Shown here: positions 13,288 to 24,457 of the stretch, piece by piece
Layout of the letters: the number at the start of each line of letters is the position of its first letter
How positions within the stretch are numbered: position 1 is the first letter of the stretch
From: Butyriboletus loyo
Taxonomy: Eukaryota; Basidiomycota; Agaricomycetes; Boletales; Boletaceae
Length of the DNA stretch: 64,000 bases
Reading direction: 5' to 3'
Assembly: GCA_038093515.1 (NCBI GenBank)
Contig: JBBPSI010000106.1
Location: forward strand, 24,629-88,628
Position numbers and translations under genes: made by a program
The notes under the pieces: generated by a model
The model's database searches: none
The model's input: the letters and a program-made list of their open reading frames with translations, nothing else
What the model was told of the DNA's origin: nothing

Positions 13288-15496
13288 TTATTTCCATTCC
13301 GAGTTGCCGAAATCGTGCGCTTTATACAACGTTGCGGAATCGAGGACGCTTCCGTTTGCGCTCGCGACGAACTCGTGCGTGAGATGCGTCCGGTTGTGGA
13401 ACGTCAGCCGAGACCAACCATAGGCACTGTGTGCGTGAGCGCCATCGTCATCAGCACCCATATACGACCCATCGCAAAAAAAAGGAAAAACGCAAACGAA
13501 GAGTGATATCATGCCAACGAGCCCGGGGCAAGCCAAAAAAAGGGGGGGATGTGCGGAGGAAAACTCACTTGTCAAAAGCCTTGACGGCGTAGTACGGGGT
13601 CGACGTGAACGCGTCGAGACCGTCGTAGTGACCTGCGGCACCGTTGACGATGTTCCAGGGTGCGGTGGGGTTGTCGAGTCCTGCTGGATCGACGGAGTCT
13701 GAGGAAACGAACGATGAGCGAAAGATTTTGGGATGCCAACGCCGCATGTGGGTTTGGTAGCAAGAAAGCTGCATGGGGTACGTACAGTTGGCGATCGGGG
13801 CGTTCCGCTCGTATAGCTATTAGATGGCCAAATCAACGTCATTTTCAAAAGATAAAAGAGGCTGGGCAATAACTGAGGAAGACGACAACTCACGTGGATG
13901 TGTCCTTGCATGTACAGGTCGACGCCGTACTTGATCATCAATGGCTCGAACGCCTGCTGACAAGTCAAGCAGATGTTCGACGAGGTGTTCTTGGAGCCGA
14001 CATACCACGGCCGATGGAGACCGACGATCACCCAAGGCGTCTTGTCGCGGTCGAGAGAGGCGAGATCGTTCTCGAACCAGTCGTACTGCTGGTTCGGGTA
14101 TCCAAACGGACCGCTGTTCGCACCTGCGTCGGAGCCCCCCACTTCGTCTGGCGATTGGAGACCGGTGGGGAGGTCAGTTTCGGTGTCGAGAACGATGAAA
14201 TGGGCGAGGCCATAGTCGAAGGAGTACCATAAATTGCTGAGACCGCCGGATTCTTTAGAGGGCATGCTGAAGTGGTTGACTGTAGAGATGGGAAACGGTA
14301 TTCGTTCACGACGAAACGAGGGTGGGACGCGCGACGGTTGGACTCACTGTATCCGGTAAAGTTTGATTGGCCTGGAACGCAAATGGAAGTGGTATAGGTG
14401 ATGTTGTGGACGGAATCTGTGGTTCCACTACGAGTGCGGTGAGTCCCATCTTGAGTCGTACGCACACGTATGTGAGCCTTACCCATTATCACAGTTGGCC
14501 TGTGGGAATGTACATGGTGAGTATAAGGATGGGCGAGGGGATGAGAAGGGAACACTCGCCTCGTGGTTTCCTACACCAACCATGTAGGCCTTTGAACTAG
14601 TGAGGGGCGTCATCTGGTCATAGAACTGCTCGAGCAAGACGTTGTAGCCATTGACGATACTCGTCATGTTGGGGATAAGGCTGTTGTTGCCAAAGTAGCC
14701 TTCCCAGCTCTCCTTGATAAAGTAATCGGCATAGGCGATGTCGCCGAAGTGAGCGATGAAATTATAAGTACTTGGCAAGGGATGAGCGAGAAGAGTGGCA
14801 GATTAGGTGAAAGAAAGGCATACTCCTTATTCTCGATGAGACTCTGGACTGTGTTGAGGTCAGTGGGTCCGAGTGGGTTCAATGGACCTCCATATGGGCC
14901 GACCTTGGTGCTGAGACCGTCAGCACCCATCAATCCAAGATCGATGACGACCGCCACTGTGAAGGGGCTTTCGTCACCCACTTCACGAGCAGTGGTGAAG
15001 GTGTCGGTGGATCTGTATGCACACCCAGCACAGTTTCTGCAAAAGAGAGTGGTGAGAACCGAAACAAAATGGGGATGAATAAAACACTGAACTGGTAAGA
15101 GGTACGGTACCAGTACTGTGTGTTTGGTTTGAGTCCGGTAAGTTTGACGTGGTTGTCCCATACACGAGAGGTTGGATAGGTGCTCGAGTTTCCGGTGGCG
15201 ACGTTGGTGAGGGCGGTGGGGCACTCACCGTACCAGACCTGCGGAATATCGAGCTGGGCATGCGTGCTCCAGCTGACGGTCATGCCGGTCGGGCTAGCAA
15301 AGGCGAGGTGCTGCTGGAGAGGTTCATAAGGGTTGCAGGGAACGGTGCCAGGAACGTGTACGCCCGTGGACTCTGCGAGACATGAGAGTGGGGTAGAGCT
15401 GTTGGTAAGGTCGATGAACTGGGCATCTACGCCGACGAGGGCGGCTGCAACTGCGAGGAGGGTGAGCTGCAGCATCATGATGATGGGGTGATTCAC
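13288..15496 (-). CDS. Secreted purple acid phosphatase (metallophosphoesterase)
   Basis: Releases phosphate from organic esters outside the cell using a two-metal site. The N-terminus is a signal peptide (MMLQLTLLAVAAALVGVDA), with initiation at 15496 or the in-frame ATG at 15478. A fibronectin-like N-terminal domain (LKPNTQYWYR) is followed by the catalytic domain. Metal ligands are visible in order: VVIDLG, GDIAYAD, VGNHE, GLHRPWY and GHIH + LYER, the last two split by an intron. Seven exons can be joined on the minus strand; the C-terminal exon ends HDFGNSEWK at the stop 13288-13290. The intron within GNHE|ANCDNG has a GC donor (GAG|GCGAGT). Several N-glycosylation sites (NSS, NIT, NFT, NRT) fit secretion. 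All key residues are present. Confidence 0.92.
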
Positions 15497-16771
15497 GACT
15501 CACAGGATCGCTCGCTCAGCGGCGTTTTGACGGGCGGGAATTACCAGTTAGCATGAACCGCAGTGACCGGTGACCAGCGAACGTGCGCTGATACTTGCTA
15601 ACCAGAGGCACTCGTCCGCATGGTTTCATCGTCGTGAACAAGACTCGCACGGAACTCTGAAAAAACTGCCAATGAGTGCACTTTACCCCACCTTCAGCGC
15701 GACGGACAGTCACGCGGACAGTCATCGGTTTCTGTTTTCAATCAACGCCAGGAACAACCGCTGGCCCCGGGCACAACTTACGAATGCTCCTCAGCAACAG
15801 AATGGCCGAAATAAATCGATGAGGACTCCCTAACTCACAAGTTCAACTTGACGGACCAAGAGGCGAAGAAGGCCGCAGAAAGTAGCGAACCACAACATCG
15901 CGAGGACACGTTTGGCAATATACCTCCGTAGCGGAGCCCTATCGATCAGCATCTCCACACTCAAATGCGCTCAAAAGACGAGATATGGGCCAGGCTATGC
16001 AGCGTATCCCCCTGCACACTCAGGCGAGCAAATACAATGATAACGCGCCATCGAACTCTTTTACCAAGCACGTAACGCATCCATCAAAACGATATATTCC
16101 CTGGCTCCCCGGCCCCCACGGGACACATTTACATCTCCATCGCATCACCAGACTCACGCAAATGTCCTCATTGTGAAGATAAAGACGAGACAGTCAAGCA
16201 TTTTTTATATACGCAACCACCTAAATACACTCACGACCGACAAATCCTGAGAAACGCCCTGGGTCAACACACCTCTTCATTCCCTAATTATCACGAACGT
16301 TGACGCATGCGACTACTTGATTCGCTACGTCAACGGGATGGGTCGCCTCAAGGTAATGTACCCTCACCGCGTCTTGAAACGGTCAACGCTACCACGCATC
16401 ACGTCACCACGCTCGTCAAACCGGGAAAGCCAACTAGGGTTAAGTCGGGGGATAGGAAAAGAGGGTGGGGGTTAAAGATCTAGCTGCGATGGCCCTCAAG
16501 ACCCGCCTCACAACTCAAGTCCTCTTGCGGAGCAGTCCGAGAAGACTCAACATCCGACACACTCGCTTCACACACTCCTGCTCTCCGCATTTCCTTATAC
16601 AAGTAGACGATCCGAGTGCTCGTCTACCTACAGCCTACATATGATAGTCTACCCCACACGAGACAGAAATCGGATTTTAAAAAAAGCTCACTTGCCAGTG
16701 TCAGACCTGAGCTGACGCGATGGTTCTACTGCGCTCAGTATCGTTATGTAATCGACAAGTTAGCCTCATAG
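15497..16771. other. Intergenic, divergent promoters
   Basis: About 1.27 kb between the divergently transcribed acid phosphatase and alpha/beta hydrolase genes. No ORF here has family-like sequence on either strand and I see no RNA gene. It likely carries both promoters. Confidence 0.5.
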
Positions 16772-18077
16772 ATGATCTATGAACTACGTGAGCAGCCCTG
16801 GTGTTCCCTTTACTTGGCCTACCAGGTCGTCTCTACCGCACTGTTCAGACTTCCGTATTGGTGTCTTTCTGCTTACCCACAGTCGTGGCGTCCCCGCCCG
16901 AGCTGGTCGATCGCTCGTACTGTCCTCGTACATCTGTTCCGACATCTCTATCAGGTAACTCAAAGGTGCGTTTACCATCCGTCTTGTGTTTTTCACACAA
17001 CCAAGCGCAAGAAATTCATGTTGACGTTTCACGCGATGCGACAGAACCGGCCCCCTCGTCCGTTTCCCGACCCACCACGCTATCGTGTCCGGTCCAGGCG
17101 TCAAAGCCGTCTGGGTTGACCCTGTTCCCCATCTCATCACAGGCACCATCCTTGCCCTCGCCCGCGCCGCTAACGTCACCTGCACTCGCATCCCCGGCTA
17201 CTGGATCGACCGCGATACCACCCTCTCCGCTGGTGCCCCACCCCAACCAGGCGACAAAGTTCTCTACCGTCTCCACGGGGGCAGCTACATCCGACTCTCT
17301 GCCCACCCTGCTGACCCAACCGCTAACATCGCACGGGGGATCTTGGCCCACTCCCCCCGCGTCACGCGGACGTTTGCAATCGAATATCGGTTGTCGAGTG
17401 CGGCACCGTACGACGATGCTAATGCATTCCCAGCGGCATTTCTGGACGCGTTAGCGGGGTACGTTTATCTCGTGGAGCAAGTTGGATTTCGGCCCGAGGA
17501 TGTGATCGTGCAAGGGGATTCTGCAGGTGGAAACCTCGCGTTGGCGATGATGCGGTATTTAAGAGACTATGCGGACTATCATCCTGATTTGAGACTCCCG
17601 CGGATGCCGAGTGGTTTGCTCCTTCTCTCGCCTTGGGTGGACTTGGGCACGTCGCACGACGGCCCATTGAGTTCCATCGCAAGCCCGTTCTCGGTGGATT
17701 ACACAGGCACTGCGGGGCCCGACCGGACGCGCACAGTGAGCTATGGCAAGGTGGCATTTCTGGGCCCATTCGGACTCGGCTTCGCAGAGAAGAGCATGTG
17801 GGTGAGCCCAGCATCGCTACACGCATGCATCGACGCGCGGTTTGATGGGTTCCCGAGGACGCTGGTGTGTGCAGGGGGGGCGGAACCGATGTTGGATTCG
17901 ATTCGGACGTTGTGGTGGAAGATGGCGAGAGATATGGGGGAAGGAGAGGGTAAGGGACAGGCAGCTTATTACGAGGCCAAGGACGCGCTCCATGATCACT
18001 TACTGTTTACGTGGCACGAGCCCGAGGTGGGGGAAACGTTGATGAAGATCGCATCCTGGGTCGACAACGGGGAATAG
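16772..18077 (+). CDS. HSL-type alpha/beta hydrolase (esterase/steryl acetyl hydrolase-like), 408 aa
   Basis: Serine esterase of the hormone-sensitive-lipase type. Exon 1 (16772-16965) encodes an N-terminus with a hydrophobic segment (YQVVSTALFRLPYWCL); intron 16966-17044 joins in phase 2 to exon 2 (17045-18077), giving TQ-R-TGPLVR. The oxyanion motif is HGGSY rather than HGGG. The nucleophile elbow is GDSAGGN, the acid probably the Asp in the MLDSIR region, and the His is in LHDHLLF. A stretch typical of basidiomycete relatives, GVKAVWVDPVP, precedes the core. The gene is intact. A decayed, internally deleted copy lies at 38975-39481. Natural substrate unknown. Confidence 0.88.
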
Positions 18078-18662
18078 GGGTGGCTATGGCTAATGGCGAC
18101 TTCACTTTTTAATCTCGCGCAGCGCTCACAAGAAAACAACAACGCCCACAACAATCGACCAATTCTTTCGTACACTCGGATCCAACTGTAGAAGGCGAGA
18201 AGTTCACAAAGTCAAAAAATTCGGTTGCATTGGCGGGCCGATCGATTCTTCGCATTCGTGCACGGTATATTCAGCTCTCATTTAGTAACGAGCCTCTCAT
18301 GTCGAGCAATCACAAGTCCTTGATATTCTCGGGTCTGAACAGTGTCTCCAGTACCAAGACTTGGCAAATTGATATGCAAAGTCTTTGCAACTCGATCGCT
18401 CTATTAGGGAAGTTGACCAACGACGCGATGGTAGTTCAGAGAAGAGAGCATGCTGAAGATATCTCGCCAGAATACACCCATGTAGGTGATATTTTAGGGT
18501 TCGTTTGGCAAGCGATCTCGGTTTCAGTGGCGAAAGGAGTCACATTGGCTGATGAAACTGCAAGATTTTTCTTCTTCATCCAATTTACGAGACTCATGAT
18601 CAGGATACAGCAATACAACGACATACTCCCTGCCCTCCTTATACCACTTCGAGTCACTTCAT
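18078..18662. other. Convergent intergenic region with one open frame
   Basis: 585 bases between two convergent genes. A 155-codon plus-strand ORF (18230-18697) runs through it and overlaps the 3' end of the next gene. It has no motif I recognise, so I treat it as probably chance or 3' UTR. Confidence 0.4.
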
Positions 18663-19624
18663 TCAGACTATCGTCAAGAAATTCCCAACGATATTGAAGT
18701 AACGATCAGGTTCCTCGAAAAAGGCCATGTGACTGCTTTTTGCGAATGTCACCCAGCGCACTTTTTGGATCTTCGTAAAGAACGGTCCTACACACACATC
18801 TTGCGCTTCGTCATCTATGCCGTGCGTCAGAAGAGTCGGGCAGCCGATAGTATGAATTTGGTCCAAGCAAGACCAATCCTTCAATGTTCCGGAGACGGTG
18901 AATTCTGATGGACCCCACCTATACCACAAGGTCAACGTGCTGCGAGGGAATAGACGCACGGAAGTACTCGCATCGTCGAATAAACGACGGGGTCAGCTTG
19001 CATAGCAGAAAAGGAGGCATTTAGTTCTTCCGGCCATGGAGTGAGCTGGCAAACGTGTTTTGCGTAAAAGATGTCCATCCCCTTCTGATACTCCGGGTCG
19101 TCCGTCGACCCCTCCCTCTCGTGCTTCTCTATTGTCTCTCTCAGCTCCTTTGGCAGCTTCTGCATAAGTTGACGCGTGCTCTCCACCCAGAGATGCATGG
19201 ATGGCGCCCCGCTCGCAAGGACCAAGTGTCTTAGTCCAGGTGGGTGTCTGTGGCTGACATAGTGCGCCGCCAGCATTGCACCCCACGAGTGACCTGCCAG
19301 ATCAAAGTTGGCGCTGATACCGAGATGATGGATAACGTTGTGGAGCTCGTCCATGAAGAGGTCAACCGTCCAGAACTCTTTGGGGACGTTTTTGGGATGA
19401 GAGGACTCGCCGATACCGATCTGGTCGTAAAAGATGACAGGTATGTTGAAGCGAGCGTGGAGTTGTTTGAAGGGGAGGACATAATGATGAGAGAGACCGG
19501 GACCGCCGTGGAGCACTATCAGCGGTCGAACGCCCGAGCGGAGGTCACCGAAGATCCTGTACCATGTCTGGTACGTCTCGTCTCCGACACGAAAATCGAT
19601 CTTCCCTGTGGTTTCCTGAGACAT
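18663..19624 (-). CDS. Proline iminopeptidase-like alpha/beta hydrolase (peptidase family S33), 306 aa
   Basis: Cleaves N-terminal proline or acts as a related L-amino-acid amidase; basidiomycete genomes carry many members. Exons 19624-18960 and 18918-18663 join in phase 2 across a 41-nt intron (donor GTGCGT, acceptor TATAG) to restore WGPSEFTVSG. Seen: oxyanion motif LHGGPG, DQIGIGESSHP, nucleophile elbow GHSWGAM, likely acid in HGIDDEAQD, and catalytic His in KSSHMAFFE. Length fits the family (about 300 aa). No signal peptide, so probably cytosolic. A broken copy with its promoter lies at 52467-52975. Confidence 0.9.
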
Positions 19625-19699
19625 CGCTGTTGCAGTGAGCGGTCGCTCGAGGGGTCATAGCCGCCGAACTTTCATATGTAGTTGGTTTATACATCAAGT

Positions 19700-19830
19700 T
19701 CTCGACCAACTTCCTCTCTCGGAGTCCCTTCCACTGTTTTTTTTTCTTTCTGTTTCCGGATACATAACATGTACACGCACAAGCAGTGCCATCAGGTTCG
19801 CATGAAAATATCAAGTGATTCTGAGTTCGC
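19700..19830. repeat. Promoter segment of the S33 gene, shared with three other places
   Basis: The stretch with CTTCCTCTCTCGGAGTC followed by TTTCTGTTTCCGGATAC lies just upstream of the S33 hydrolase ATG. Related copies occur at about 21096-21160, 22803-22930 and 52915-52975. The last one is the promoter of the S33 pseudogene; the other two have no gene attached and are promoter-only fragments. Confidence 0.6.
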
Positions 19831-19979
19831 GAAGTCACTTATGAACTGCGGACCATCAATGGAAGCCAAGCAGAAGGTTCCAACTCTCTCAAAACTGGAA
19901 AAGCCACGTATGTAATTCTGATGGATCATTTCTCTATATTCACACGTGCACAGCTATCTTCACTAATGAAGTTCTCATC

Positions 19980-20300
19980 ATTGAGTCATGATCAAGTCAC
20001 GGAAATTGGACTGATACTCAGGATACCCTGGGGTGGATGCTTCTGATGGGGATGGGCTAGTGTTTTCTTCATGTTGCAACTCGATCAGAAAGTACTGCCC
20101 ACATCGTGGATAGAGGTTCAGCTCCGCAACGTTCGAAGCCGTCGCCGTCCCCCTTCTCGTTGCGAATCTGCGGTGGTCCTTTGGGAAACGGTTCACACCT
20201 GTGCCACCGGAAGAAACTAGAAGAAAGGTCAGCACTTTCCGCGGGTACATAACAACTCGCTGAGCTGGGTGGCATTCGGCAATCTCTCGTCAGAAATAGA
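19980..20300 (-). repeat. Remnant of the peptide/UstYa intergenic region (inverted copy)
   Basis: On the minus strand this matches the intergenic segment upstream of the intact UstYa-like gene at 30827-31080 (shared stretches around CGAGTTGTTATG and GGTGTGA-CCGTTTCC-AA). The UstYa coding part that should follow is gone. The matching peptide gene is retained at 20661. Confidence 0.55.
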
Positions 20301-20660
20301 TCGATCGATTATCAATGCAATAGCCCTTCGCATGATCATTCAAGTTGGCCCGTTCTCCAGTGGCGTATCCCGTAATAATACATAATCTGGCCTACTGGAA
20401 ATTTGGGTAGGCCTCGCAGCGCGTTCTGATCTTTGTACAGCAAGTTTGTTTTCTTTGTGAACTTGCCCCACGCACTTTGATGGCCGGGCTCCCTCCGAAT
20501 GCCCCACGGAAACAGATAAAATGGCTAGCGGTGAGTTTCTTCGTCCCAGTACGGCAGCTACTTTCTTCCCTTCTCGCTTTTTGAAAGTAATTGGTGGGTA
20601 GCGATCCTCGGGCGAGCCATACGGACAGCAATGCCTGACCGTTGTTGTACCACAGACAGA

Positions 20661-20786
20661 ATGCATCTCGCGCGACCCTTTCTCGTCATTTTTTGGCTTT
20701 GCGCACTCGCCCTCGCTGCGCCAGAAGACGCAGGGTCTAATGATCAAGACAGTTCTGATGGTCCTGTCGGTGAGGCACCGGTTTGA
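20661..20786 (+). CDS. Small secreted peptide, copy P1 (41 aa)
   Basis: Short ORF that belongs to a family repeated about eleven times in this window. It starts at the ATG in ACAGAATGCAT, a context shared by most copies. Residues 1-21 form a signal peptide (FLVIFWLCALALAAP core). The predicted mature part is short, acidic and Ser/Asp-rich (SNDQDSSDGPVGEAPV). P1 stops earlier than its relatives, which continue to a PLECLMIAL-like tail; the corresponding bases remain in the DNA downstream. Its UstYa partner is lost. The role is unknown; a ribosomal-peptide precursor or small effector are both possible. Confidence 0.5.
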   Translation: MHLARPFLVIFWLCALALAAPEDAGSNDQDSSDGPVGEAPV

Positions 20787-21082
20787 CTCGCACGTTTGAC
20801 AATCTCCTTCTGACGTGACTTGTTTGTCTTGTGGGGATCAGAATTCTGGGGCGCCTAGTGACGTAGTCAGCACTTTTGACAAACGGCTGCTGGTCATTTT
20901 GAGCGTGTTGTCGACTTGGGCCTAAGTTACTCGGAGTTAATTTATTCCCGTTAATCACAAAGCCAGCCTTTGTTCCGAGTTCATTACGGAGTGACGCCAG
21001 CAAAATCAAAGTTGGCTCTGAAGTGATGCCACGTTGTCGAGGTCGTCGTTGAACAAGTCAAGTCAGAGGGTTTCTGAGTTTA

Positions 21083-21160
21083 CGTGTCTCTCCTTGAACT
21101 TCCTCTCTCGGAGTCGTTCCAACCTTTTCCTTATCCGGGTACTTCTGCGGTAAATGAAGA
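21083..21160 (+). repeat. Promoter-only copy of the S33 upstream segment
   Basis: Contains CTTCCTCTCTCGGAGTC and a CCGG-TAC tail like the sequence upstream of the S33 gene at 19.7 kb, but no hydrolase coding sequence follows. Confidence 0.5.
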
Positions 21161-21387
21161 CGCAAAAGCGCATTAGTGACGAGTTCGCACGAAAGATCAA
21201 GTTAGTTTGCGAAGAATTTTGTTCATCGCAATGTTTCAGATCCGTCCGCATCTGCCGGAAGAGATGATGAGTCCGCAATCCGCTGTCATTCTTGTGCATC
21301 GCATTCCTATCCTTGATCTTACCGAGATCAGGCATGCTCAGGAATCTGAAGTTAGGCGATGATCTCTGACTGGATCCTGAGCGACCG

Positions 21388-21465
21388 CATCAGTGAAATG
21401 GTTATTGGTTGGAACTAACGGCTACGGTCGGTTAGCATCGGAAACCAGCAACTGTTTTACTGATG
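21388..21465. mobile_element. Short inverted-repeat element (MITE-like), 78 bp
   Basis: Begins CATCAGTGAAATGGTTATTGG and ends with the reverse complement of CATCAGTAAAACAGTTGCTG, so the ends are imperfect inverted repeats of each other (about 17 of 20). A related 99-bp copy in the opposite orientation lies at 40725-40823. No clear target duplication. Confidence 0.55.
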
Positions 21466-22049
21466 GATCTCTGGCTGATGACTCTCTGACCTGCCCAATT
21501 CTCGTCAGTTCTAATGTTTCATGAAGAGTACACTGCACGTTCGGGCCGCTGACTACCTCAGGTGTATTTTCGATCTGTCCAACCTCAAACAAGTTCGGAT
21601 TATATATGTATACCGGGGACACCTTCAAGTTCATCTCGGACGAACCATGACGTTTCAAATTTTCTCCAGCTCCCTGGCGGCATGTTTCGTAATACCACGT
21701 CAACCCGGCCCCACCGAGGAAATGGGTAAGCTTCAAACCACATTCTAATACTTATTTGGGCTGCATGTTCTCCCGTGAGCTCGCGTCAATCGGGAGTCGG
21801 CGCTTTGATGCTCTGGTAACGTTCGGCGGTCGCATCAGAGTCAGAGCACCGGCTTTCCACGTTCGCTTCAATAGTCCTCCCGAGTAGGAGTAGACCATTC
21901 CAGACTATGCGTAACGGTCCCATCATACACTTGAAGTGACCGGTAGTCGCTCGAGTCTTGACGATGTCATAGTCTAAGCGTCGAAAAAAAATACAATCCT
22001 CACTAGAAATAAGTCATATCATATCAGAGGGCCATCGTCATCGACAGGG

Positions 22050-22158
22050 CCATTGTAAATGATATGTCTCCGTCAGTACACCCTACGTGTGCTGGCGCAA
22101 CAAGAGCTAGTGCACAAGGCCACAAAAAACCAGAAAGGGCGCACGATATGCATGTCAT
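22050..22158 (-). pseudogene. Decayed small secreted peptide, copy P2
   Basis: Minus-strand ATG at 22158 begins a recognisable MHIVRPFWFF start, but a small indel in the signal peptide shifts the frame and brings a stop after 26 codons. The roughly 500-bp intergenic region is deleted, so the peptide start lies directly against the UstYa pseudogene exon 1. Confidence 0.6.
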
Positions 22159-22738
22159 TCTCAATATCTTGGAGATGCGTCAATAAATGGACCTCAGTCG
22201 CAACCAGCAGCTCGTGGGTCACTCCACATTGTACTAAGTCATTCACAGTAGGCCATTGACTCACCTTCGTCACGCAAATCCCTGAGTATAGCTCGCGGCG
22301 CCGACTACCACTACCCCATTGAGCTACCTTTCCACGTCTCCGACGGTCCCAAGATGACTTCACGAGTTTGACCATTTCCCGTTCAACGGGACTGGTTTCG
22401 TTGCTCAGATGGAGTGGGACAAGCTCGTTACGGCACCAAACGGGCCAGTCATACGCGACTCGGTCTAGACCACGGGGTCTTTGCAGTGGTATTTTCCACT
22501 GCCTGTAGTCAATCCAGAGAGCGTTGACTGCAATGATAACTACCCTGGATACGATCATCTGCATCATTGTCTCAGTCACCTGTGGCAGACGCTGCAGTGT
22601 TAGGCTGCCGACACGCTTGAACTCCGAAACTTTGTGGAGAGGGATCACGAGAATAATCGTGGAGATACGCTGGTCTGCAGGGACTGGCAACAGGTTTACA
22701 CTGCGTTGGATGAGAATTGTCAGAATTGGTTAGAGTGA
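22157..22738 (+). pseudogene. UstYa-like (DUF3328) pseudogene U1
   Basis: Matches the intact gene at 30160-30826 over most of its length: exon 1 remnant ISWRCVNKWTS, then pieces of the GADY-P-ELPFHVSD stretch, the histidine motif region and the C-terminal GDTLVCRDWQQVYTALDEN. It carries several stops and frameshifts, one TAG replacing the conserved DNA codon in the LGPDHRV stretch, and an early stop after NWLE. Not functional. Confidence 0.75.
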
Positions 22739-22799
22739 CGAGAACCGAACGCAGTACTGCAATGCCGCGCCGCCACCGCCGGGGTCACACGAATTCTCT

Positions 22800-22930
22800 T
22801 ATGGACCAACTTCCTCTCTTGGAGTCGCTTCAACTCTTTCTGTTTCCGGATACTTGTATCGCAGTCAATAAACTCACACCTTGAAGCCCATCAGGAGGTG
22901 CATGCGGTTCTACTCATTCGTGACGAGTTC
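22800..22930 (+). repeat. Promoter-only copy of the S33 upstream segment
   Basis: GGACCAACTTCCTCTCTTGG and TTTCTGTTTCCGGATAC match the region upstream of the S33 gene. It lies just before the UstYa-like gene at 23193 and could have been reused as its promoter. Confidence 0.5.
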
Positions 22931-23192
22931 GCCCTGACACATCAGTTAATTCAAAGCCAGCCGGTGTTTGAATTAGCGGAACCCATCAGAATTGAATGTA
23001 TGTATTTTTGATGCAAAATCATCTCAGGATTCTCATGATATCGATGATAAAGAACTTCCCATACTCAAGTTGCCGGGACTTCTCAGGCCGTGAGGTGATA
23101 CTGCACAGGATAACCTGTTCAAGTTGAGGCTTGAAAGTGGTACCCGCGTACTTCCGTGGATAGAAACTCATCGAACTTGAATCAGATTCACC

Positions 23193-23761
23193 ATGTTCAA
23201 GCTTGCTGCTGCACTCGCACTCGTTCTCTGTATATACTTCTGCCTCGTATCCGCAGATAGCATACGATTGGCCAAAGGTAAAGGGGCGATTGTTCTGCCT
23301 CGACCCACTCTAACCATCGTCCGAACACAGACCTCTCGCTTTCGGTTCCGTTTGGGGACCCAGTAGTGATCCGTGTAGACAAGACCGCTCACTACAGTCT
23401 CGAGTCGGACGAGGGTAAAGCCGAATTCGACGCGCTCATTCCAGATGGAGATCACACGGTCGTCCTCCCCGACCCAAGGAGCGGAAAGCCCGTCACTTAT
23501 ACGGTCACACTTCTCCACCAGCTCAAGTGTCTGGGCATCATCCGTGACAATTACAACTCTCGCGAGCCGCTGTCTCAGCTCACGAAGCATTGCATGAGCT
23601 ATTTACGGCAGTCAGCTTTGTGCAATATCAACACGAGAATAGAACACTCGGTCGAGGCAACAGGAAAGGCTGAGAGAGGGTACGATATGGTTTGTCGGGA
23701 TTGGACAAAGCTGTATGATGAAGTAGAGAGGATCCACAAAGCCGACTTTGGGGCTGAATGA
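23193..23761 (+). CDS. UstYa-like (DUF3328) oxidase, diverged, 171 aa
   Basis: Member of the UstYa family, whose characterised fungal members carry out oxidative cyclisation, hydroxylation or chlorination of peptides. Two exons, 23193-23277 and 23331-23761, join in phase 1. The N-terminus is a hydrophobic signal or anchor (LAAALALVLCIYFCLVSA). The two family histidine motifs (normally HxxHC) appear as HQLKC and LTKHC, each lacking one His; the SYLRQSALC and MVCRDW segments are well kept. It differs clearly from the repeated UstYa copies in the window, so it is a separate, older paralogue. The reading frame is intact. Whether the altered motifs still bind metal is unknown. Confidence 0.8.
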
Positions 23762-24457
23762 TAATGCCGGACTGCTGACTTCCCTGGGGCACTGGAATCG
23801 CTATACCACGTAGCCTCACGCGCCGTTACGATGAAAGGGTTCATAAATACATGGTTTGCAATCGGCGTTCGAGCACAAACTAACTAGTGTATTACCAGCG
23901 ACCGCGCACGAGCGGTGACAGAAGTCCACCTCTACAAAGATGGTCCCCCGGACTTGGCAAGGCCTCATGACATCGCTTCGCAACTCCGGACAATATTAGC
24001 GGCATTGTCAAAGGCATGATCGGGATTCCGCAGTTCCCATCTCGACCAATTGATATGCATTGTTCTGTCACATTCGTTGAGAAATTTCATTGACCGCGCA
24101 CCGCGTGGATAGCCTATCTACAAGACCTTGACAGGTATGTAAAATAATGTTATCCAATTACTTGGAAACTACCACAAGTTACTGAGAGCTGTGCCTGGAG
24201 GACGGTTAGCAAGATGTTCCATCGCGTTCGATGACTCTGAGGTTGACCCTGGGGATCACTGTAACCTGCTCAGAACCTTGGCCAAGTTGCGCAATGAATA
24301 TTGAATCCTCCACTAGTGCGACAAGGCAAGTGACAGACGTCCTACAGATATCCCGACGTTCGGTACACTGTCATTTGTTTGGCGACAGGTTATTAACCAG
24401 GCCATGGTCAAGTCATACACACTTCGCTCACTGAACGCGCCTGCCTGCCTAGTTGAC

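Noticed and set aside
17016..17454. Long ORFs opposite and in other frames of the hydrolase gene
   Set aside because: Shadows of the GC-rich coding sequence; the hydrolase frame alone has catalytic motifs.
18230..18697. 155-codon plus-strand ORF as a gene
   Set aside because: It overlaps the 3' end of the S33 gene, has no recognisable motif, and sits in a convergent intergenic region.
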